Source of the DNA: Thioalkalivibrio sp.
Lineage (GTDB): Bacteria; Pseudomonadota; Gammaproteobacteria; Ectothiorhodospirales; Ectothiorhodospiraceae
Direction of reading: 5' to 3'
Length of the DNA: 10,756 bases
Assembly: GCA_007133115.1 (NCBI GenBank)
Contig: SLNI01000028.1
Coordinates: 1-10,756 of the forward strand
Position 1 is the first letter of the stretch; each line of letters starts with the position of its first letter. The position numbers and the translations under genes were made by a program. This document shows, piece after piece, positions 4,831 through 10,756 of this stretch. The notes beneath the pieces are model-generated. The model made no database searches, was not told where the DNA came from, and saw nothing but the letters and a program-made list of their open reading frames with translations.

Positions 4831-6831
4831 TTACCCCGTGGCAGTTGCTGGATCTTGGTCCGCGCGGTCGACGGGGAGTTCCTCTTCCCGGCGGGCACGC
4901 ACACGGTAACGACGGTCGGATGCAGACAGGAAGCCGCCGAGGCCCATCAGGATGACGCCGGCCCAGACCCAGTTCATGTAGGGCTTGTAATACACGCGCA
5001 TCACCCATGCATTTCCGGGGAGTTCTTCACCCATGTTGACATACAGATCACGGAAGATGCCCCGATGCAGTGACGTGTGAGCCATCGGCTGCTCCTGGCT
5101 GAAGTACTGCCGCATCTGCGGGGTCAGGGTGGTCATGCGCTCACCGTCCCTGTACACGACTACAGTCGCCTGGTCAGCGGTGAAGTTCGGCCCCTGGACT
5201 TCCTCGAGAGCCTCCAGACGGAACCCGTACCCGCCAACCTCCACGGTTTCCCCGACGACCATGCGCACATCCCGTTCATCGTCATAGCCAAGCACGAACG
5301 TGATGCCGACCACGACGAGTGCGACCCCGAGATGCGCCGATTGCATGCCGACATAGCTGCGGCCCAGCCGACGTACGCGGGTGCCCATCGACTGCTGACT
5401 CTCCGGCCTTGGACGGATGCGTTCGATCAGGTCCTTCAGTGCCGAACCGGCGATCCACAGGCCCAGGAAGGCCCCGATCCCGGCCATGAACGACCAGGTC
5501 CCGACGAACAGAGGCCAGATCATTCCGAATACCAAACTTGCGGCGAAGATCCAGCGCAGTCTCCACAGCTGTTCGGTCGGGCTGTCCTGCTTCCAGCGCA
5601 GGCGGGGACCGAAGCCGAGCAGCAGCATCAGCGGCAGCATCAGCGGCAGGAAAACGGCTTCGAAGTAGGGCGGCCCCACGGATATCTTGCCCAGTCCGAA
5701 GGCGTCCAGGAACAGTGGATAGAGCGTCCCCAGCAGTACCGCGGCGGCCGAGACCGCGAGCAGCACATTATTGGTGAGGAGCGCGGACTCACGCGAGACC
5801 AGGCCGAAGCTTCCGCCCAGGCCCACCTTCCCGGCACGCCAGGCAAACAGTGTCAGCGATGAGGCCACCACGATACCCATGAAGGCCAGCAGGTACACGC
5901 CGCGCTCGGGATCGACCGCGAAAGCGTGCACGGACGTCAGCACGCCCGAGCGGACCAGGAAGGCCGCCAGTAGCACCAGAGAGAAGGTCAGGATGGCCAG
6001 CATCACCGTCCAGTTCTTGAAACTGCCGCGTTTCTCGGTCACGGCCAGGGAGTGCAGCAGTGCGGTCCCCATCAACCAGGGCATGAACGAGGCATTCTCC
6101 ACCGGATCCCAGAACCACCAGCCGCCCCATCCGAGGACATAATAGGCCCACCAGCTGCCGAGGCCGATGCCGATGGTCAGGAACGCCCAGGCGACTGCGG
6201 TCCAGGGTCGGGACCAGCGTGCCCAGGCGGCGTCCAGTCGTCCGCCGATCAGCGCCGCGATCGCGAACGCAAACGCGACCGAGAAGCCGACGTAGCCCAT
6301 GTACAGCATCGGTGGGTGAATGATCAGCCCGGGATCCTGCAGCATCGGGTTGAGATCGCGTCCTTCCATCGCGGCGGGGAGCAGTCGCTCGAAGGGGCTG
6401 GAGGTGAACACGGTGAAGCCGATGAAGCCGATCGCGATCAGGCCCATCACCCCGAGCACCCGCGCCAGCACCTCGCGCGGGAGACTGCGGCTGAAGGTGG
6501 CTACCGCGGCACTCCAGAAGCCGAGGATCAGCACCCACAGGAGGAGGGAACCCTCGTGCCCGCCCCATACCCCGGAGAATTTGTACTGAATCGGGAGCAG
6601 GGAATTCGAGTGGTTTGCCACGTATGCGATCGAAAAGTCGTCGGTGACGAAGGCGTAGGTGAGCATCGCGTAGGCGATACCGAGAAACACGAGCTGACCG
6701 TAGGCTGCGCTGCGCCCGACGGCCATCAAGGCAACGTCCCCGCGCGCCGCGCCGACGAGTGGCAACGTGCCCTGCGCGATCGCAAGCAGCAGCGCCAGGA
6801 TCAGCGCAAAGAGTCCGATTTCGGCAATCAT
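4831..6831 (-). CDS. ccmF: heme lyase subunit CcmF
   Basis: This is a 666-residue polytopic inner-membrane protein (about 15 helices expected), the core of the CcmFHI ligase. It takes heme from holo-CcmE and attaches it to apocytochrome c. The periplasmic WWD domain is seen as WGGWWFWDPVEN (235-246). Four histidines match the heme-ligand positions known from E. coli CcmF: His172 (in IIHPPMLYMGY), His260, His302 (in TSVHAFA) and His500. WGGHEGS (90-96) is another family hallmark. A large soluble periplasmic segment at about 515-615 is typical, followed by a last helix and a charged cytoplasmic tail. The length matches the family (about 640-670), with no frameshift. The start is 2 bases after the ccmE stop. 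CcmF also reduces CcmE heme via a bound heme b (family knowledge). Confidence 0.97.
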   Translation of the reverse strand: MIAEIGLFALILALLLAIAQGTLPLVGAARGDVALMAVGRSAAYGQLVFLGIAYAMLTYAFVTDDFSIAYVANHSNSLLPIQYKFSGVWGGHEGSLLLWVLILGFWSAAVATFSRSLPREVLARVLGVMGLIAIGFIGFTVFTSSPFERLLPAAMEGRDLNPMLQDPGLIIHPPMLYMGYVGFSVAFAFAIAALIGGRLDAAWARWSRPWTAVAWAFLTIGIGLGSWWAYYVLGWGGWWFWDPVENASFMPWLMGTALLHSLAVTEKRGSFKNWTVMLAILTFSLVLLAAFLVRSGVLTSVHAFAVDPERGVYLLAFMGIVVASSLTLFAWRAGKVGLGGSFGLVSRESALLTNNVLLAVSAAAVLLGTLYPLFLDAFGLGKISVGPPYFEAVFLPLMLPLMLLLGFGPRLRWKQDSPTEQLWRLRWIFAASLVFGMIWPLFVGTWSFMAGIGAFLGLWIAGSALKDLIERIRPRPESQQSMGTRVRRLGRSYVGMQSAHLGVALVVVGITFVLGYDDERDVRMVVGETVEVGGYGFRLEALEEVQGPNFTADQATVVVYRDGERMTTLTPQMRQYFSQEQPMAHTSLHRGIFRDLYVNMGEELPGNAWVMRVYYKPYMNWVWAGVILMGLGGFLSASDRRYRVRARREEELPVDRADQDPATATG

Positions 6832-6833
6832 GC

Positions 6834-7295
6834 TCAGTACCCCTCGGGATGCCCGACGGTACGGGCACCCTCACGTTGGGCCCGCTTGATGGCCTCCGCG
6901 GCTTCCGGCGGCATGTAGGTCTCGTCGTGCCGCGCCATTACCTGGCTGGCCTTGAATACGCCACCGTCCTGAAGGCTGCCGACGGCGACCACGCCCTGAC
7001 CCTCGCGGAAGAGGTTGGGTAGAATTCCGTGATAGACGACCGGAACGGCCACTGCGGTGTCGGTCACCCGGAAGTGCACGGTGACGCCGTCCTCGGCGCG
7101 GTAGACGCTGCCGTCTTCCACGAGACCGCCGATGCGGAAAGTCCGCTCCATCGGCACGATCTCGGCGACGATGTCCGAAGGGGTGTAGAAGAACACGAGG
7201 TTGTCCCGAAAGGCATTCAGGACGAGCCCGGTGACCGCGGCCAGGCCCACGAGTCCCCCGGCGACCAGCAGCAAGCGTTTCTGTCGTTTTTTCAT
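6834..7295 (-). CDS. ccmE: heme chaperone CcmE
   Basis: This is a 153-residue membrane-anchored periplasmic heme chaperone. It binds heme covalently through a histidine and passes it from CcmC to CcmF. The N-terminal anchor is preceded by a basic stretch (MKKRQKR), with the helix at about 8-27. An OB-fold domain (about 42-125) follows, including FRIGGLVEDGSV. The heme-attachment motif ARHDETYMPPE has His123 and Tyr127, matching His130 and Tyr134 of E. coli. A flexible C-terminal tail ends the protein. The ATG at 7295 was chosen over an in-frame start at 7340 because AGGAGGAG lies 5 bases upstream and the extra residues would precede the anchor. The start overlaps the ccmD stop by 4 bases. This is the His-type CcmE, not the Cys-type of some archaea and deltaproteobacteria. 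Confidence 0.97.
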   Translation of the reverse strand: MKKRQKRLLLVAGGLVGLAAVTGLVLNAFRDNLVFFYTPSDIVAEIVPMERTFRIGGLVEDGSVYRAEDGVTVHFRVTDTAVAVPVVYHGILPNLFREGQGVVAVGSLQDGGVFKASQVMARHDETYMPPEAAEAIKRAQREGARTVGHPEGY

Positions 7296-7462
7296 TGGTT
7301 CTCCTCCTGCACCCTGAGACGGGCCATGCGCCTGATCCAATCCATCAGGCTACGCCGCCGAAACCGCAACTGCAGCATTTCCACTACCAATAGACCGGCC
7401 ATAACCAGGTATGAGCCCCAAACATAGGGCGCATAACCGCCCATTGCCAGAAATTCCATCAT
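7292..7462 (-). CDS. ccmD: heme exporter small protein CcmD
   Basis: This is a 56-residue single-pass membrane protein. CcmD is needed to release holo-CcmE from the CcmABC complex. GGYAPYVWGSY (8-18) is the recognisable CcmD signature. One membrane helix spans about residues 12-30, and a strongly basic cytoplasmic tail (RFRRR, then RRMARLR) follows. The start is the first of two tandem ATG codons (7462; the second is at 7459), and its ATGA overlaps the ccmC stop. The stop overlaps the ccmE start the same way. The same frame stays open far upstream against ccmC, which hides this small gene within a longer meaningless reading; the real protein is only the last 56 codons. Position, length and motif together make it secure. 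Confidence 0.93.
   Translation of the reverse strand: MMEFLAMGGYAPYVWGSYLVMAGLLVVEMLQLRFRRRSLMDWIRRMARLRVQEENQ
7301..7308 (-). promoter_or_regulatory. ribosome binding site of ccmE inside ccmD
   Basis: The minus strand reads AGGAGGAG, 5 bases before the ccmE ATG at 7295. It lies inside the last codons of ccmD (Gln-Glu-Glu) and excludes the upstream in-frame start. It is the strongest site in the operon, consistent with a high need for the CcmE chaperone. Confidence 0.75.
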
Positions 7463-8211
7463 CGTCTTTCGCCCTCCAGGCGTTCCTGGACCCAGCGCGC
7501 GGTTCGTTCGCGTTCGAGCAGTTCCACGCGTGCCCGCGCAAGTACCACCGCGATGGAGTACACCCAGGTGGCCAGCACCATGATCATCAGTGTGACGAAC
7601 ATGATCATCGCCATCGTCGGCGCTTCGGTTACCGTTATCGACGCGCCCTGATGCAAAGTGTTCCACCAGTGCACCGAAAAATAAATGATCGGGACGTTCA
7701 CCACGCCCACCATCGCCAGCACCGCGCTCGCATTCGAAGCCCGCTGGCGGTCGTCGATGGCTGCGTGCAGTGCCATGTAGCCGAGATAGAGGAAGAGCAG
7801 GAGCAGCATCGACGTGAGACGCGCGTCCCAGACCCAGAAAACGCCCCAGGTCGGCCGACCCCACAGTGCGCCGGTCCACAGCGCCAGGAAGGTGAACAGC
7901 GCGCCGGTCGGGGCAATGGACTTGGCCATGATCTCCGCAATCTTGATGCGCCAGATCAGTCCGATCGCGGCGTAGATGGCCATCAAGACGTACAGGAACA
8001 TCCCCATCCACGCGGTGGGGACGTGAATGTAGATGATGCGGTAGCTGTCGCCCTGCTGGTAATCCGAAGGCGCGACGACCAGGCCCATGTACAGACCGAC
8101 CCCGAAGAGCGCGATGGTCAGGGCGGCAAACCACGGGATGAGACGACCGGCCAGATCGTAGAAATTGGCCGGAGCCGTGAAACGGAACCACTGAATACCC
8201 CTCTCCGACAC
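7459..8211 (-). CDS. ccmC: heme transporter/handling protein CcmC
   Basis: This is a 250-residue inner-membrane protein with six expected helices. It binds heme at the periplasmic face and loads it onto CcmE. The WWD signature WGVFWVWDARLTS (122-134) is present, with Phe at a position that is Trp in E. coli. The two heme-ligand histidines are at 63 (YIHVPTAWM) and 187 (WWNTLHQG), corresponding to His60 and His184 of E. coli. The start is a GTG at 8211, with GGAGG 7 bases upstream. An in-frame reading from 8283 would overlap ccmB by 59 bases and add Cys/Arg/Pro-rich residues foreign to the family. It begins 13 bases after the ccmB stop, and its stop overlaps the ccmD start by 4 bases. Confidence 0.96.
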   Translation of the reverse strand: MSERGIQWFRFTAPANFYDLAGRLIPWFAALTIALFGVGLYMGLVVAPSDYQQGDSYRIIYIHVPTAWMGMFLYVLMAIYAAIGLIWRIKIAEIMAKSIAPTGALFTFLALWTGALWGRPTWGVFWVWDARLTSMLLLLFLYLGYMALHAAIDDRQRASNASAVLAMVGVVNVPIIYFSVHWWNTLHQGASITVTEAPTMAMIMFVTLMIMVLATWVYSIAVVLARARVELLERERTARWVQERLEGERR

Positions 8212-8218
8212 CTCGCGT

Positions 8219-8223
8219 CCTCC
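8219..8223 (-). promoter_or_regulatory. ribosome binding site supporting the GTG start of ccmC
   Basis: The minus strand reads GGAGG, 7 bases upstream of GTG at 8211 and just after the ccmB stop codon (8225-8227). It selects this non-ATG start over longer readings that run into ccmB. Confidence 0.7.
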
Positions 8224-8224
8224 G

Positions 8225-8893
8225 TCAGTCGAGCATGATCCGCACGGCCGCGGCGGTGGCCCACGGCGTTGCGAACAGTGCAAATACCATCATCGCGCCC
8301 AGCAGCGAAAGGTGCGCCTGGGCGCTGGCCCCGTGCATGACCGCATCCACGGCACCCGCACCCAGGATCAGCGGCGGAGCGTAAAGCGGAAGGATCAGCA
8401 GGGCAATCAATACGCCGCCTCCGCGCAGTCCCAGCGTGAGCGCCGCACCGATTGCGCCGATCAGACTCAGAATCGGGGTCCCCAGCAGCAACGCCGCCAT
8501 TAATATCAGGATCTCTTCGGGGCGCAGGTTCAGCTGCACCGCCAGCAGCGGCGAGATCAACACCAGTGGCAGTCCGGTGATCAGCCAGTGCGCGAAGATC
8601 TTGGTCAGCACCAATAGCCCGAGGGGTTCGGGTACCAGAAGCATCTGTTCCAGCGTACCGTCGCGGTAGTCGTCGGAAAACAGGCGTTCGAGCGAGAGCA
8701 TCACGGCCAGTAATGCCGCCACCCACAGCACGCCCGGGGCGAGGCTGCGCAGGAATTCCGGGTCGGGACCGATGCCCAGCGGGAACAGCGCCACCACCAC
8801 AACGAAGAAACCCACCACGGTCAGCGCGTCCTGCGGGCGGCGCAGGGCCAGGGTGAGGTCGCGGCGAAGGAGGGCGAGAAGCGGGCGGAACAT
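8225..8893 (-). CDS. ccmB: heme ABC exporter permease CcmB
   Basis: This is a 222-residue permease subunit of the CcmAB ABC transporter. The transporter works with CcmC and CcmD, using ATP hydrolysis to release heme-loaded CcmE. Six hydrophobic segments are visible (about 23-40, 52-68, 103-120, 127-155, 160-180 and 195-217). The conserved cytoplasmic loop after the second helix reads LERLFSDDYRDGTLEQ (68-83). This, with the N-terminal basic stretch RRDLTLALRRP, is characteristic of CcmB. The ATG at 8893 lies 4 bases after the ccmA stop; a longer reading from 8926 would overlap ccmA and lacks family resemblance. The start site has only a weak GGTGAG that overlaps the ccmA stop, suggesting translational coupling. 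The length matches the family (about 220). Confidence 0.95.
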   Translation of the reverse strand: MFRPLLALLRRDLTLALRRPQDALTVVGFFVVVVALFPLGIGPDPEFLRSLAPGVLWVAALLAVMLSLERLFSDDYRDGTLEQMLLVPEPLGLLVLTKIFAHWLITGLPLVLISPLLAVQLNLRPEEILILMAALLLGTPILSLIGAIGAALTLGLRGGGVLIALLILPLYAPPLILGAGAVDAVMHGASAQAHLSLLGAMMVFALFATPWATAAAVRIMLD

Positions 8894-8897
8894 CAAC

Positions 8898-9521
8898 TCA
8901 CCCGAGGCGCAGGTTGTGGCAGTCACCGTCGATGTCGACGGCCTGGTGGGTGGTGATGACGATCATGCCCTTCCGTGCCAGGTGCGCCTCGATCGCGCTG
9001 CGCAGCACTTCGATCACCTGGACATCCAATGCGGCATAGGGTTCATCGAGTATCAGCAGGGGCCTGGGCTGAAGCAGTAGGCGGGCAAGAGCGACGCGCC
9101 GCTTCTGTCCCTGCGAAAGATAACGTACCGGGAGATCCTCGTAGCCGGCGAGGCCCAGACTGGCCAGCATTGCAAGCACGTCCTCGCGATCCGGCCGGCC
9201 GCCACCCAGTCCGCCGGCAATCAGGATGTTTTCCTCGGCAGTCAGGTCTTCCTTGAGTGCGTTCTGGTGCCCAAGGTAGCCAAGGCAGGAACCGGTGCCG
9301 CCGTCGACGGACTGAATCGGCTCGTCACCCCAGTAAACCTGCCCGGCCACAGGGCGTGAGAGTCCACTCAGGATGCGCAGCAGGCTGGTCTTGCCGCAGC
9401 CGTTGCGCCCGGAAACCTGCAGCAGTTGCCCCGGTGAAAGCGTGAAGTCGATATCGTCGAAAAGACGTCGGTCGCCACGCTCGGCAGCCAGGGCGACGGC
9501 CCTGAATTCCCTGTCCGCCAT
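8898..9521 (-). CDS. ccmA: heme ABC exporter ATP-binding protein CcmA
   Basis: This is a 207-residue cytoplasmic ATPase of the CcmAB transporter. All ABC motifs are present: Walker A GRNGCGKTS (38-46), Q-loop Gln86, signature LSQGQ (135-139), Walker B LLILDE (155-160) and the H-loop His192 in TTHQ. The short length and GYLGHQNALK (81-90) are typical of CcmA and not of general ABC ATPases. The first gene of the ccm operon, it overlaps nothing upstream. The start is less certain: an in-frame GTG at 9542 would add seven residues. I prefer the ATG at 9521 because it gives the usual family N-terminus, although no strong Shine-Dalgarno is seen at either site. No clear promoter was found upstream. 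Confidence 0.95.
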   Translation of the reverse strand: MADREFRAVALAAERGDRRLFDDIDFTLSPGQLLQVSGRNGCGKTSLLRILSGLSRPVAGQVYWGDEPIQSVDGGTGSCLGYLGHQNALKEDLTAEENILIAGGLGGGRPDREDVLAMLASLGLAGYEDLPVRYLSQGQKRRVALARLLLQPRPLLILDEPYAALDVQVIEVLRSAIEAHLARKGMIVITTHQAVDIDGDCHNLRLG

Positions 9522-9671
9522 TCCGGAAGCTTCTACAGTCACGTTCGGTGTGGGCCCTGAGTCGTTGGTCGCGGAGCGCCGGCATTGTGCACGATCGGGA
9601 CGGCCGGGTGTAGCCGACGCCGCTTAGCTGGCGTGCGAATCGCCGCGGCTTTTCCAGCAGCCCTTCGGCGT
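9522..9671 (-). other. leader region upstream of ccmA, no gene found
   Basis: No plausible protein is seen here. The stretch is GC-rich with several short inverted repeats, for example GCTGG and CCAGC arms at about 9628-9658. It must contain the ccm leader, and the ccm promoter unless the operon is read from the cytochrome gene. CACAAT on the minus strand near 9584-9589 resembles a -10 box but has no -35 partner. No FNR-type TTGAT-N4-ATCAA site was found. Confidence 0.4.
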
Positions 9672-9709
9672 GGACCCTTGTATGGCGAGTTGGTTCGCCT
9701 CAAGGGCCC
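9672..9709 (-). terminator. second hairpin downstream of the multiheme cytochrome gene
   Basis: The arms 9672-9680 and 9701-9709 pair over 9 positions in minus-strand RNA (one G-U). An inner stem, 9684-9688 with 9695-9699, closes a 6-base loop. In plus-strand RNA the wobble pair would be an A-C mismatch, so the structure fits the minus transcript. No U tract follows. It may be part of a terminator pair or an RNA-stabilising 3' structure. Confidence 0.42.
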
Positions 9710-9717
9710 GCATGAAG

Positions 9718-9745
9718 AACGGGGAACCCGATCGGGTCCCCCGTT
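9718..9745 (-). terminator. strong hairpin after the multiheme cytochrome gene
   Basis: Two 12-base arms (9718-9729 and 9734-9745) enclose a GATC loop. In minus-strand RNA every position pairs, one as G-U; in plus-strand RNA the same position would be an A-C mismatch. It begins 33 bases after the cytochrome stop. The following bases (TCTTCATG) are only mildly U-rich, so termination may be incomplete or factor-assisted. A further small hairpin (CTACCC/GGGTAG, 9751-9768) lies between it and the stop codon. Confidence 0.55.
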
Positions 9746-9778
9746 GGTGGCTACCCCATCATGGGTAGGTCGGCTGGT

Positions 9779-10756
9779 CTAGAGATGGGCCTCGTAGAAG
9801 GCCATCCGACGCGGTTGCAGGAGCGCTTCATCGTCGGTCAGCTCCATGATGCGCGGCTTCATGCCCTCGAACACGAGGTTATAGAGCAGCTCGGCGCGGA
9901 CCACGGCAGGTTGCGCCGGGATCTCGTAGCTCAGCACCCGACGCTCATGCGGCTCCAGGCGGCTGTCGATGCCGACCTGGGTCGCGGTTGGCGGCATGGC
10001 CGGCTTACCTTCGTCGTCCGCCAACTGGTAGAACAGGTACGACCTGGGGTCCTCCTGCTGAGCGTGCTTCTCGAAGTTGGTCCACAACACGGTGCCGTCG
10101 GCATCCAGCGCGGTCACCTTGACCTGGACATTCCGGAACGGAGCTCCGGTGGGCATCTTGTGCGGCAACTGGTTTTCCATCACCACATGCGCCGTGATGC
10201 CGTCGCCGTTCGGTTCGACGTCAACGGTCATCTTGACCGCGCGACGCAGCATGGCTGGGTCATGTCCGCCGCCCATACTGTGGTTGGCCATGCCATTCGC
10301 GATCGGCATGTGGCAGGACTGGCAGGTCACCTGCGAGCCGCTGGCTTCGATCTCGTCGCCGGTGGCACACAGGGGCACACCCTGGGGGTTGGGCCGCAGG
10401 TGGTGGCAGCCGAGGCAGAGTTCGGAGCTGCGCAGCATCCGCGGATTGCCCTGCAGCGGCAACGAGGCGGGGATCACTACGCCGAAGGTGTCGAGTTCGC
10501 CGGTGGGCAGGTGTGGATTGCCCTGCTGGTCGGCCCGCGTCTTGTCAAACGGGAATCCCGTCGCGCCCTGCAGGGTGTCGGGCGAGGTCTCGTAGGCCAT
10601 GATGCCGAGCCGCAGACCACCTTCCGCACGACGCACGCCCTTGTATCCGGAGATCTGGTGGCATGCGACGCAATTCACACCCTCGGCATAGGCATCCTTC
10701 GCGTCGAGCTTGGTGACCTGATCCTTGGCGGCATTCGGTGCGTGACAGTTCAGGCA
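9779..10756 (-). CDS. multiheme c-type cytochrome, cytochrome c554-like (partial, N-terminus missing)
   Basis: The reading frame is open from the right edge to a TAG at 9779-9781, giving 325 visible residues. Four CxxCH heme sites are seen: CLNCH (1-5, exactly at the edge), CVACH (29-33), CLGCH (114-118) and CQSCH (145-149). The whole protein probably carries more hemes upstream. Beyond the hemes, SMGGGHDPAMLRRAVKM (160-176) and QLPHKMPTGAPFRN (196-209) supply histidines that could be distal ligands. A beta-rich C-terminal domain (about 174-300) follows. This arrangement fits the cytochrome c554/c552-4 group of periplasmic electron carriers or reductases. The partner and substrate cannot be told from this part. 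A GTG at 10678 is not the start, because heme motif CLNCH precedes it in frame. It is read in the same direction as the ccm operon just downstream, whose products would mature it. Confidence 0.9.
   Translation of the reverse strand, partial: CLNCHAPNAAKDQVTKLDAKDAYAEGVNCVACHQISGYKGVRRAEGGLRLGIMAYETSPDTLQGATGFPFDKTRADQQGNPHLPTGELDTFGVVIPASLPLQGNPRMLRSSELCLGCHHLRPNPQGVPLCATGDEIEASGSQVTCQSCHMPIANGMANHSMGGGHDPAMLRRAVKMTVDVEPNGDGITAHVVMENQLPHKMPTGAPFRNVQVKVTALDADGTVLWTNFEKHAQQEDPRSYLFYQLADDEGKPAMPPTATQVGIDSRLEPHERRVLSYEIPAQPAVVRAELLYNLVFEGMKPRIMELTDDEALLQPRRMAFYEAHL

Noticed and set aside
5789..6874. A 361-codon minus-strand frame overlapping ccmF and ccmE out of frame
   Set aside because: It is Arg-rich and has no membrane segments or domains. 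It is the +1 shadow of ccmF.
6052..6918. Long plus-strand open frames opposite ccmF and ccmE (6052-6918, also 5077-5862 and 4207-5073)
   Set aside because: They encode His/Arg/Gln/Gly-rich, low-complexity products with no motif or good ribosome binding site. The opposite strand encodes well-recognised CcmF, CcmE and CcmG.
1..10756. CRISPR arrays, tRNA or rRNA genes, insertion sequences, attachment sites, defence systems
   Set aside because: No direct-repeat arrays, cloverleaf-like segments, transposase motifs or terminal repeats were recognised on either strand. The genes present are housekeeping or respiratory.

Overview
The window (10,756 bases, GC-rich) comes from a proteobacterium, most likely a gammaproteobacterium. 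The evidence is a complete System I cytochrome c maturation cluster in the order ccmABCDEFGHI with separate ccmH and ccmI, plus a selU/mnmH-type tRNA selenouridine synthase. The GC-rich code and the multiheme cytochrome next door would fit a respiratory or sulfur-oxidising lineage such as the Ectothiorhodospiraceae or Chromatiales, but that placement is inference and no marker gene here proves it.

Layout, left to right. Positions 1-554 (minus) hold the N-terminal half of mnmH (selU), cut by the window edge. A divergent small lipoprotein gene of unknown function (655-1200, plus) follows. Next is a universal stress protein gene (1344-1772, plus), then a convergent pirin gene (1797-2645, minus). 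Positions 2781 to 9521 (minus) are the nine-gene ccm operon. It is tightly packed, with 4-base ATGA overlaps at ccmC/D, ccmD/E, ccmG/H and ccmH/I. The only sizeable internal gap, 111 bases between ccmF and ccmG, carries an 11-bp inverted repeat. Upstream of ccmA a 257-base non-coding stretch holds two RNA hairpins. Beyond it is the 3' part of a multiheme c-type cytochrome gene (9779 to the right edge, minus) with four CxxCH heme sites visible.

How the genes work together. CcmA and CcmB with CcmC and CcmD load and release heme on CcmE. CcmE hands heme to the CcmF/CcmH/CcmI ligase, which attaches it to CxxCH cysteines kept reduced by CcmG and CcmH. The adjacent multiheme cytochrome is an obvious client of this machinery. 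The genes left of the operon (pirin, stress protein, lipoprotein, mnmH) show no evident functional link to it.

I do not see a previously undescribed system. The ccm operon is canonical. The least explained items are the lipoprotein, the structured region between the cytochrome and ccmA, and the exact identity of the multiheme cytochrome. No tRNA, rRNA, CRISPR array, insertion sequence or attachment site was recognised.
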